DNA of 5,346 bases from NCBI GenBank assembly GCA_023263825.1, contig JALQUJ010000104.1, positions 1 through 5,346 of the forward strand, in the 5' to 3' direction. Origin of the DNA: Porticoccus sp. Its GTDB lineage: Bacteria; Pseudomonadota; Gammaproteobacteria; Pseudomonadales; Porticoccaceae. The position numbers were made by a program, and so were the translations under genes. Positions 1 through 5,337 of the stretch are shown here, in pieces (the first letter of the stretch is position 1; each line of letters starts with the position of its first letter). A model generated the notes under the pieces. The model saw only the letters and a list, made by a program, of their open reading frames with translations, was not told the DNA's origin and made no database searches.

Positions 1-307
1 GGATATTGATATTCTCACCTATGACGATGCCGTAGGCACGATAGACGGTATTTTATTGCCACGACAGGAAACCCTGGAAAATGCCTTTGTGTTATTGCCG
101 CCGGCAGAACTGGTTCCCAATGAGGTGCATCCGGTGGCAAAACTAAACTATAAGACTCTATGGCAACGGTATGATCGCCAGGAGACCTTGTGGCCTGTGA
201 GTTTTGTATGGCAAGGGCAAGAACTGACAGCTAAGAGCCTCTTGGTTAATAGGAAGAGCTGCTATCAGCCAGAAGTTGCCATGAGCAAGGTCGCAGGACA
301 GATATAA
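1..307 (+). CDS. FolK-like protein (HPPK family), C-terminal part only, 5' end outside window
   Basis: This is the last 101 codons of a gene that enters from the left edge; the first full codon is at base 2 and TAA is at 305-307. The opening residues DIDIL match the metal-binding DxD motif of 6-hydroxymethyl-7,8-dihydropterin pyrophosphokinase (D95/D97 in E. coli), the enzyme that transfers pyrophosphate from ATP to the pterin in folate synthesis. The later AFVLLPPAELVP stretch matches the family's FxLxPLxEIAP segment. Between them the spacing is the same as in E. coli HPPK, but the position of His115 is Arg (62-64) and that of Arg121 is Asn (80-82). This looks like the divergent FolK-like subfamily that I recall next to folB and cca in pseudomonads, so pyrophosphokinase activity is not assured. 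An internal TTG at 56 could mimic a start, but the conserved motif lies upstream of it. Family assignment is good; exact function is uncertain. Confidence 0.75.
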   Translation, partial: DIDILTYDDAVGTIDGILLPRQETLENAFVLLPPAELVPNEVHPVAKLNYKTLWQRYDRQETLWPVSFVWQGQELTAKSLLVNRKSCYQPEVAMSKVAGQI

Positions 308-335
308 ACAACTAGCAGTAGATAAAGATAATGGG

Positions 336-1541
336 ATGGTAGTGAATAAAATGAAGAGTACTGAGATGACTCTACTGGATCGGCTTAATGCCTGGAAGCT
401 CTCCCGTTGTTTTAATATAAATGACCTCCGCAAGGTGGCAAAAGGGCGTTTGCCCGCCGCACTGTTTGGCTATATCGACGGTGGTTCGGATGATGAACGT
501 ACATTGCGGGGTAATACCTTAGCTTTTGATCAGCATGACCTATTACAGCGAGCTCTAGTTGATGTATCCCAGATCGATTTGTCGACTACAGTGTTGGGTA
601 AGAAAATTGATTGGCCGGTCATTTGTGCGCCAACGGGGATGACCCGGATGTTCCACTATCAGGGTGAAAAGGCGGTGGCCAGAGAAGCAGCCAGAATGGG
701 TACGTTTTATTCTCTATCGACGTTGTCTACTACCAGCATAGAGGATGTCGGGGCTGAAACCGATGGCCCGAAAATGTTCCAGGTCTATGTGCACCGTGAT
801 CGTGAGCTTAGTCGTGAGTTTGTTCAGAGAGCGAAAGATGCCAAATTTGATGCGCTTTGTCTTACCGTGGATTTGCCTGCACACGGTAATCGGGAGCGAG
901 ATTTGCGCACGGGAATTACGCTGCCGCCTAAGTTAACCGTTAAGAGTATTCTTGATGCCTTGATTCATCCAGCCTGGGTGTATCGCTACCTTACTACTGA
1001 TTCCATTGTGTTAGCTAATGTCGAGCACAAAATTAAGGAAGGCACGGGTGAGGTTTCTAATCTTTTACAGTATGTGGCCAATCAGTTTGATCCAACGGTA
1101 AGTTGGAAGGATGCAGAATGGTTAATGTCTGAATGGGAAGGACCTTTTGTACTAAAGGGAATTATGTCCGTTGAGGATGCTAAAAAAGCGGTAGCAATAG
1201 GTGCATCGGCCATTGTGATTTCAAATCATGGTGGGCGACAGCTTGATAGTTCTCCTGCACCGTTTGAAGTGCTTCCCGAAATTGTTGATGCTGTAGGTGG
1301 TCAGATTGAAATTATTCTTGATGGTGGTATTCGTCGTGGTACTCATGTACTGAAAGCTATGGCCCTTGGTGCTAATGCCTGCATGATTGGACGTCCTTAC
1401 CTTTACGGTTTGGCTGCAGGTGGTCAGCCAGGTGTCGCTAGAGCATTGGATTTGTTGCGCACGGAAATTGAGTTGGATATGAAGTTAATGGGCTGTCGCA
1501 ATATGTCGGAGGTTAATCATTGCTGCTTGCGTAAGCGTTAA
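336..1541 (+). CDS. FMN-dependent alpha-hydroxy-acid dehydrogenase, LldD/glycolate oxidase family
   Basis: A 401-residue single-domain TIM-barrel enzyme that oxidises an L-2-hydroxy acid (L-lactate, glycolate or a relative) to the 2-oxo acid using FMN. All active-site residues known from spinach glycolate oxidase can be placed: Tyr46 (FGYIDGG), FMN-contacting PTG at 99-101, Gln149 and Tyr151 (FQVYVHRD), Thr177 and Asp179 (LTVD), Arg186 (GNRERD), Lys274 (VLKG), catalytic His298 and Arg301 (SNHGGRQLD), and the phosphate-binding DGGIRRG (329-335) and GR (352-353). Length fits the family. The loop after residue 195, which decides membrane contact and electron acceptor, is variable, so quinone-linked dehydrogenase and oxygen-using oxidase cannot be separated. 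Start is open: ATG at 336 has no clear ribosome binding site, ATG at 351 is possible, and ATG at 366 has AAGAG seven bases upstream and gives the N-terminus MTLLDRLN typical of relatives. It lies 28 bases after the folK-like gene on the same strand, with no promoter seen between. Confidence 0.9.
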   Translation: MVVNKMKSTEMTLLDRLNAWKLSRCFNINDLRKVAKGRLPAALFGYIDGGSDDERTLRGNTLAFDQHDLLQRALVDVSQIDLSTTVLGKKIDWPVICAPTGMTRMFHYQGEKAVAREAARMGTFYSLSTLSTTSIEDVGAETDGPKMFQVYVHRDRELSREFVQRAKDAKFDALCLTVDLPAHGNRERDLRTGITLPPKLTVKSILDALIHPAWVYRYLTTDSIVLANVEHKIKEGTGEVSNLLQYVANQFDPTVSWKDAEWLMSEWEGPFVLKGIMSVEDAKKAVAIGASAIVISNHGGRQLDSSPAPFEVLPEIVDAVGGQIEIILDGGIRRGTHVLKAMALGANACMIGRPYLYGLAAGGQPGVARALDLLRTEIELDMKLMGCRNMSEVNHCCLRKR

Positions 1542-1573
1542 CTCAAGTATTTCTTTTCTTCATGATGACTTGG

Positions 1574-1894
1574 TTACTCCGCACAATTAATACAAAGATG
1601 GGTGTAGGGAACGGCTTCCAATCGTTTTAGGGAAATATCTTCGCCACAATCAGTACAACTGGTGTAATCTCCTGATTCAATTCGCTCCAATGCAACATTG
1701 ATCTGGGTGAGCTCATGTTGAGATTCGTTACCAATTGCTTCCAGAACTTCATCATTTTGCCTTTCCTGGGCCTGTTCAGACCAATCAGCAGAATGTTCCT
1801 GAATCATTCCAGATTTAACCCGAGATAAACGTTGCAGTAAAACACGCTTACGCAGTTCCAGATTATTTTTAATATTGGTTAAGTCCGTGGTCAT
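1574..1894 (-). CDS. DksA/TraR-family C4 zinc-finger regulator (short form)
   Basis: A 106-residue protein with an N-terminal helical part and a C-terminal four-cysteine zinc finger: Cys80/Cys83 (CTDC) and Cys101/Cys104 (CINC), with the family sequence RLEAVP between them. DksA-family proteins enter the secondary channel of RNA polymerase and change initiation at promoters such as those of the stringent response. The coiled-coil tip motif of E. coli DksA, DxxDxA, appears here as Asp37-W-S-Glu40-Q-Ala42. The protein is clearly shorter than E. coli DksA (151 residues) and is not its orthologue; such short relatives are often labelled TraR or DksA-like. The start at 1894 is backed by AGGA at 1901-1904 with a six-base spacer. 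A strong terminator separates it from hsp20 upstream, so it should have its own promoter. It converges on the hydroxy-acid dehydrogenase gene with 32 bases between stops. The family is sure; the target promoters are unknown. Confidence 0.88.
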   Translation of the reverse strand: MTTDLTNIKNNLELRKRVLLQRLSRVKSGMIQEHSADWSEQAQERQNDEVLEAIGNESQHELTQINVALERIESGDYTSCTDCGEDISLKRLEAVPYTHLCINCAE

Positions 1895-1900
1895 AAGAGA

Positions 1901-1932
1901 TCCTGAATTAACAAAACAGTTAATTAATCATA
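1901..1932 (-). promoter_or_regulatory. Possible promoter and leader hairpin of the DksA-like gene
   Basis: On the minus strand TATGAT (1927-1932) resembles a -10 element. The region where a -35 would fall lies in the end of the hsp20 terminator and its T tract and has no good TTGACA match. Just downstream is a perfect inverted repeat, AATTAAC (1906-1912) and GTTAATT (1919-1925), with a six-base loop. It ends one base before the AGGA ribosome binding site at 1901-1904. A promoter is needed here because of the terminator upstream, but the exact elements are a guess. Confidence 0.3.
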
Positions 1933-1941
1933 GTCGTTATC

Positions 1942-1975
1942 AAAAAAATAACCGGGCTTAGATCAAGCCCGGTTA
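1942..1975 (-). terminator. Rho-independent terminator of hsp20
   Basis: The two arms 1949-1959 and 1965-1975 form a perfect 11-base-pair stem (core ACCGGGCTT/AAGCCCGGT) with a five-base loop. Read on the minus strand the stem is followed directly by seven T (1942-1948). It begins 37 bases after the hsp20 stop codon and ends before the start of the DksA-like gene, so it closes the hsp20 transcript. On the plus strand the stem is not followed by a T run, so it is directional. Confidence 0.93.
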
Positions 1976-2012
1976 ACTTAACAGCAAAGTTTTGATTCAT
2001 CTGAGAATCGGT

Positions 2013-2444
2013 TTACTGAATATCAATTCTCCGTTGCTGGGGCACTTGTTCTGCAACTTTTGGGGCAGTAAGTGTCAGTACACCATCTTCAAATGTAGCA
2101 TTAATATCCTCTTCATGGATATTGTTGCCTAAGTCAAAACTGCGCATGTACTTACCGTAACGGCGTTCTTGGCGAATGACTTTGCCATCTTTTTCCTCTT
2201 TATCTTCTTGACTGGTTTCTGCTTCCAGGCGCAGCACTCCATTTTCAAGGGTAATATGGATATCCTCCTTTTTCATGCCAGGCATTTCAGCTGTTATTTC
2301 ATAATGGTTATCACGCTCAACAATATCTACATGGGGGGCAAAAAACGTATTGCCTGTATTGTTTTGAGCTCTATTGGATGGAGCCCAAAAATCATCCACA
2401 AAACGGTCGATATCGAAAAAGCTACCTCTAGGTATTAAAGTCAT
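2013..2444 (-). CDS. Small heat-shock protein, Hsp20/alpha-crystallin family
   Basis: A 143-residue ATP-independent holdase chaperone that would bind unfolding proteins in the cytoplasm as an oligomer. The N-terminal arm (1-35) has the MTLIPRGSFFDIDRFVDDFW type start seen in Hsp20 class A proteins. The alpha-crystallin domain covers about 36-130, with FAPHVDIVE opening it, EMPGMKKEDI in the middle and the hallmark AxFEDGVLTLTxPK (116-129) near its end. The C-terminal tail carries Ile140-Asp-Ile142, the I-x-I motif that docks into a neighbouring subunit. The frame stays open upstream to 2504, but the start at 2444 is chosen because GGAGG (2451-2455) lies six bases before it and the domain begins normally there; the extra 20 residues would lie across the leader. 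It has its own sigma32-type promoter and a strong terminator, so it is a one-gene heat-shock unit. Its neighbours give no further partner. Confidence 0.95.
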   Translation of the reverse strand: MTLIPRGSFFDIDRFVDDFWAPSNRAQNNTGNTFFAPHVDIVERDNHYEITAEMPGMKKEDIHITLENGVLRLEAETSQEDKEEKDGKVIRQERRYGKYMRSFDLGNNIHEEDINATFEDGVLTLTAPKVAEQVPQQRRIDIQ

Positions 2445-2450
2445 AATAAA

Positions 2451-2520
2451 CCTCCGCAACCTACTTATTTTAATAAAGTAATAAATGACCCATGAACAAA
2501 ACATGTTCAGTGGCCGCTGA
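2451..2520 (-). promoter_or_regulatory. hsp20 leader with two overlapping hairpins and strong ribosome binding site
   Basis: The leader between the predicted start of transcription and hsp20 holds a perfect six-base-pair inverted repeat, TGAACA/TGTTCA (2493-2498 with 2504-2509, five-base loop). It also holds TCAG/CTGA (2507-2510 with 2517-2520), which shares bases with the first so the two exclude each other. The ribosome binding site GGAGG (2451-2455) follows an AT-rich weak stem (about 2461-2480). Small heat-shock genes often carry RNA thermometers here, but I see no ROSE motif and no clean run of four U opposite the GGAGG, so thermometer function is only a possibility. Confidence 0.35.
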
Positions 2521-2524
2521 TTAA

Positions 2525-2554
2525 TAGATGGGTTTTAGAGGGATAATTTTCAAG
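2525..2554 (-). promoter_or_regulatory. Sigma32 (RpoH) heat-shock promoter of hsp20
   Basis: On the minus strand a -35 element CTTGAAA (2548-2554) is followed after 14 bases by ACCCATCTA (2525-2533). The E. coli sigma32 consensus is CTTGAAA, a spacer of about 11-16, and CCCCATnTA, so the -35 is perfect and the -10 has one mismatch. Transcription should begin near 2518, giving a leader of roughly 74 bases before the hsp20 ATG. The match to the function of the gene makes a chance hit unlikely. Confidence 0.88.
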
Positions 2555-2570
2555 ATGTGGAGAAAAACTT

Positions 2571-2596
2571 TGTTAAAAATATTGATATAAATCAAT
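2571..2596 (-). terminator. Weak candidate terminator after the pteridine reductase gene
   Basis: Directly after the reductase stop codon the minus strand has ATTGAT (2591-2596), a four-base loop and ATCAAT (2581-2586), then ATTTTT. The six-pair stem is almost all A-T and the T run is short, so termination would be inefficient at best. The position between cca-reductase and the heat-shock promoter is where a terminator is expected. Confidence 0.35.
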
Positions 2597-3346
2597 TTAG
2601 GCATTGAGTGAGCTTCCACCATCTACTGAGATGATTTGCCCTGTAACATAATTGGCAGATGTAGCCAAAAAGTAGGCAGCATTGGCAATATCTTCAGGGC
2701 TTCCCGTGCGCTTGAGAGGGACCTTGTCAATCACCTGTTGCTTTGTTGCTTCGCTCATTTGATCGTCAGTATTAGGCCATAAAATTAGACCAGGTGCGAT
2801 TCCATTTACTCGTACGTTGGGCGCTAATTCCTTAGCGAGAGATTTTGTGAGCATGACATTGCCTGCTTTAGCTATGCAGTAGATGCTATAACCTTTTAAC
2901 GGATTACGGGCATAAATGTCAGCAATGGTGACGATGCTTCCCCGACTTTTTTGTAATGTCGGGGCGAGGGTCTGACATAAAAAGCAAGGTGCTTTGAGAT
3001 TGCTGCCTATGAGGTTGTCCCAATGTTCTTCATTCGCTTCTTCTAATGGTGTGGGGTAGAAGCTGGAAGCATTGTTGATCAGTACATCAAGCTGGTTTTT
3101 CCAACTAAGTACTTCATGCCCCATTTTTTTAACGGCGTTTATATCTGTTAGTTGTGCCTGAAAGGTTTTTGCCGAGTTTGGCCGTGTTTCATTGAGTTCT
3201 GTTTCAAGGGTTAGTGCTTCATGTGAAGAGCTGTTGTAGTGAAGTGCTACATCAAAGCCATTGTTATGAAAAAGTCGGGCTATTTCTGCACCAATGCGTC
3301 GTGCAGATCCCGTGATTAGGGCAACAGGTGGATAGGTTTTTTTCAT
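2597..3346 (-). CDS. Pteridine reductase / FolM-like short-chain dehydrogenase
   Basis: A 249-residue NADPH-dependent reductase of the classical short-chain dehydrogenase fold. Near the N-terminus is TGSARRIG, the TGxxxRxG variant typical of pteridine reductases, where Arg helps select NADPH. NNASSFYPTPLEEA in the middle matches the hallmark NNASSFYPTP of Leishmania PTR1 almost exactly. The catalytic set is Asp in TIADIYA and Tyr-x3-Lys in IYCIAK (about residues 143, 156 and 160), followed by NGIAPGLILWP and the C-terminal VDGG. The family reduces dihydropterins; E. coli FolM makes tetrahydromonapterin and has weak dihydrofolate reductase activity, so one of these is the likely reaction. The frame is open to a GTG at 3358, but ATG at 3346 is preferred: AGGTG (3356-3360) lies nine bases before it and overlaps the cca stop codon. 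This points to translational coupling with cca in one transcript. Family is sure; whether dihydromonapterin or another pterin is the substrate is not shown. Confidence 0.9.
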   Translation of the reverse strand: MKKTYPPVALITGSARRIGAEIARLFHNNGFDVALHYNSSSHEALTLETELNETRPNSAKTFQAQLTDINAVKKMGHEVLSWKNQLDVLINNASSFYPTPLEEANEEHWDNLIGSNLKAPCFLCQTLAPTLQKSRGSIVTIADIYARNPLKGYSIYCIAKAGNVMLTKSLAKELAPNVRVNGIAPGLILWPNTDDQMSEATKQQVIDKVPLKRTGSPEDIANAAYFLATSANYVTGQIISVDGGSSLNA

Positions 3347-3358
3347 TTCTTTCAACAC

Positions 3359-4582
3359 CTATACCTGTTGTTTAAAATCAGAAATAATTTGCTGTCGCTT
3401 TCTATCGATGGCTTCACCCAATGCTTTTCCACTTAAACCCTGTTGAATAAATTCTTGATTATCGATGGTTTGGATGGCGTTAAATACTTTGGTCAACCAA
3501 GCGCCTGATTTATAGATTTTATTTTCAAAACCCAAACGTCCACGGGCATCGGATTCGCAACAGCGTATAAATTGTGCCAGTTTCTCTGGTTGCCGGAGAG
3601 CGCCGACACCGTTTAATATTTTGAGGATTGTTTTAGGTCGAAGTGTTAGGGCCTTGTGGCATAGCAGATGATAGCGGGATACGCTTACCGCTAGGTCGCG
3701 GTAGCGGTTGGGTACTTTCAGGCGATCGCAGAGGTCATTTACCAGTTGAACGCCACGCTCTTCATGTCCTGTGTGTTTGGGTAGGACATCTTTTGGTGTT
3801 ATTCCTTTACCAAGATCATGAACAAGTACCGCAAAACGAGTCGCCGTGTCATTATCCAGGGCGGTCGCTTGATCCAATGCCATCAACACATGAATGCCTG
3901 TGTCTATCTCGGGGTGGTAATCGGCACGTTGTGCCACACCAAACAAGCGGTCTAGTTCAGGGAACAGAATTTTGAGGGCACCACACTGGCGCAATACTTC
4001 AATATAAGTACGAGGAGAGTGTTCTCCCAAGGCTTTTTCTGTCTCTACCCAAACACGTTCAGCCGTTAGATATTGTAATTCTCCACAGGCAGTAATCTCT
4101 GTCATAAGAGAGAGAGTTTCCTCAGCAATGGTGAAATCTAAATGTTGGTAGCGGGCAGCAAAACGAGCGACACGAAGTACACGCAAGGGGTCTTCAGAGA
4201 AAGCCTCGGAAACGTGCCTAAGGACTTTATCCGTTAGATCTTTTTGGCCGTTATAGGGGTCAATTAAATTACCTTCACCATCTTCTGCCATAGCATTGAT
4301 CGTGAGGTCCCTTCGGGATAAATCTTGCTCTAATGTGACACTGGTATCGGTATAAAATTGAAAGCCTTTATAGCCAACACCAGATTTTCGTTCAGTGCGG
4401 GCAAGGGCGTATTCTTCTTTCGTTTCAGGGTGCAGGAAAACAGGAAAATCACTGCCAACTTGTTGGAATCCTTTGTGAATCAATTCATCAGGTGTGGCAC
4501 CTACAACGACCCAATCCCTTTCGGAGAAGGGGTAGTTGAGTAATTTGTCGCGAACTGCACCGCCAACGAGATAGAGATTCAT
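3359..4582 (-). CDS. cca: Multifunctional CCA-adding tRNA nucleotidyltransferase with HD phosphohydrolase domain
   Basis: A 407-residue class II enzyme that adds or repairs the CCA 3' end of tRNA using CTP and ATP. The length and layout match E. coli Cca (412 residues). The head and nucleotidyltransferase part begins with MNLYLVGGAVRD (Gly7, Gly8, Arg11). The metal-binding pair is Glu21 and Asp23 in SERDW, where E. coli has Asp21/Asp23. Then come EYALARTERKSG (58-68), RRDLTINAMA (90-99) and EDPLRVLRVARFAAR (130-144). The C-terminal HD domain has His231, His255-Asp256 (VHDLGKG) and His273 (TGHEE), so the phosphatase and 2',3'-cyclic phosphodiesterase activities known from E. coli are expected. 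The reading frame extends to a TTG at 4600, but ATG at 4582 matches the family N-terminus; the ribosome binding site is poor (GGTGG only two bases away). The pteridine reductase gene follows 12 bases after the stop. Confidence 0.97.
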   Translation of the reverse strand: MNLYLVGGAVRDKLLNYPFSERDWVVVGATPDELIHKGFQQVGSDFPVFLHPETKEEYALARTERKSGVGYKGFQFYTDTSVTLEQDLSRRDLTINAMAEDGEGNLIDPYNGQKDLTDKVLRHVSEAFSEDPLRVLRVARFAARYQHLDFTIAEETLSLMTEITACGELQYLTAERVWVETEKALGEHSPRTYIEVLRQCGALKILFPELDRLFGVAQRADYHPEIDTGIHVLMALDQATALDNDTATRFAVLVHDLGKGITPKDVLPKHTGHEERGVQLVNDLCDRLKVPNRYRDLAVSVSRYHLLCHKALTLRPKTILKILNGVGALRQPEKLAQFIRCCESDARGRLGFENKIYKSGAWLTKVFNAIQTIDNQEFIQQGLSGKALGEAIDRKRQQIISDFKQQV

Positions 4583-4740
4583 AACCACCAATAAAGCCAA
4601 TGTGAAGACAAGATTTTTTCATAGGGACTTAGATGGTCAATACTAACAGCACTAATATTAAAAAAGCACTCATATTAAAAACGCGGGAGAATAAGCCGCA
4701 GCTTTAAATGAACGGCCCTCGTGGTTTATATGATCGTGAG
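4583..4740 (-). promoter_or_regulatory. Leader region of cca with a weak promoter candidate
   Basis: This 158-base gap lies between the lipoprotein stop and cca on the same strand. An extended -10 candidate, TG then one base then TAGTAT (4640-4648 on the minus strand), lies about 60 bases before cca; the matching -35 position reads TGCTTT and is weak. A TTGACC (4634-4639) has no -10 at proper distance. I find no convincing terminator for the lipoprotein gene here, only an AAGC/GCTT four-pair stem near 4692-4703. Read-through from the lipoprotein gene cannot be excluded. Confidence 0.25.
4649..4682. repeat. Two-copy 17-base tandem repeat upstream of cca
   Basis: On the plus strand GCACTAATATTAAAAAA (4649-4665) is followed at once by GCACTCATATTAAAAAC (4666-4682). 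The copies differ at two of 17 positions. The repeat lies in the non-coding gap before cca and covers the place of a possible -35 element. It may be a slippage product or a pair of protein-binding sites; nothing more can be said. Confidence 0.7.
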
Positions 4741-5337
4741 CTAGTTATTAACGCACTTTCCCGATGCTCTCATTTGACGACCAGTATGCCCACCTTTCGA
4801 GATGTTAAAGCCCGATGGCCCAATGCCGGTGTTAAACACAAAATTACCAGAGCTTACGCTGTAGATGAATTGTTTTGATTTGTTTTTGGCAAAGATCTTA
4901 AATTGGTCTCTTCTCTGTAGTTGCAGGTGGTAAGTGCCTGGTATCTCGGAGCTGAGACTTTTGACTGTCAATTTGTCGTTATCAATAGTGACCAGAAACT
5001 TTCCTCCATCGGTTTCAACGGATGATGCTGCGTAAACTTTATAAATACTGTCGTAGATACAAGTGAAGCTGTTCGGATCTGGTTTCTTTGATTCAATAGG
5101 TTTTTTAGCTGTGAGTGCGTTATTAGTTACATTAGTTGTCGTATTTTCTTGAATGGGTTGTTCGGGTGCAGTTTTCTTTTCTGCTATAGCTGTTGTCTGT
5201 TTGGCCTGATTTTTTACCGTTTGGGTGCTTTGCTTTGTTGGTTTAGCTTTTGGGTAACTCTGTTGTGGGGTAGGCGTGTTATTTTGTGATGCACATGCAG
5301 ATAACAATAACACTAATAAAAATACTACTGGCTTCAT
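4741..5337 (-). CDS. Putative lipoprotein of unknown function
   Basis: A 198-residue predicted lipoprotein that I do not recognise. The N-terminus has a lysine, a run of hydrophobic residues and the lipobox LSAC with the acylated Cys15, so the mature protein should be anchored to a membrane facing the periplasm; Ala16 rather than Asp after the cysteine favours the outer membrane. Residues 16-90 are a low-complexity linker rich in Thr, Gln, Asn, Pro and Lys, likely disordered and long enough to reach towards the cell wall. Residues 91-198 look like a compact beta-rich domain, starting with FTCIYDSIYKVYAA and ending with SGKCVNN; Cys93 and Cys195 bracket it and could form a disulfide in the periplasm. 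The domain also has a GIGPSGFNISKGG stretch (171-183). The ATG at 5337 is supported by the signal peptide that starts there, though no good ribosome binding site shows in the nine bases left before the window edge. Confidence 0.82.
   Translation of the reverse strand: MKPVVFLLVLLLSACASQNNTPTPQQSYPKAKPTKQSTQTVKNQAKQTTAIAEKKTAPEQPIQENTTTNVTNNALTAKKPIESKKPDPNSFTCIYDSIYKVYAASSVETDGGKFLVTIDNDKLTVKSLSSEIPGTYHLQLQRRDQFKIFAKNKSKQFIYSVSSGNFVFNTGIGPSGFNISKGGHTGRQMRASGKCVNN

Noticed and set aside
158..433. Open frame of 91 codons on the minus strand across the folK-like end and the dehydrogenase start
   Set aside because: It lies opposite two genes with clear family motifs, has no ribosome binding site of note and no recognisable protein character.
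1542..1573. Shared terminator between the convergent dehydrogenase and DksA-like genes
   Set aside because: Only a five-pair CAAGT/ACTTG repeat with an 18-base loop and no T run is present, which is too weak to call.
2169..2438. Open frame of 89 codons on the plus strand inside hsp20
   Set aside because: It is antisense to the conserved alpha-crystallin domain and its hydrophobic look comes from the complementary codons.
2445..2504. Longer N-terminus for Hsp20 (20 more residues)
   Set aside because: The added residues cover the GGAGG ribosome binding site of the ATG at 2444 and the leader hairpin, and are not like Hsp20 N-termini.
3643..3975. Open frame of 110 codons on the plus strand inside cca
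   Set aside because: It is antisense to the HD domain of cca, which is conserved; composition is typical of an out-of-frame shadow.
4692..4703. Terminator hairpin after the lipoprotein gene
   Set aside because: The AAGC/GCTT stem has four pairs and is not followed by a proper T tract.
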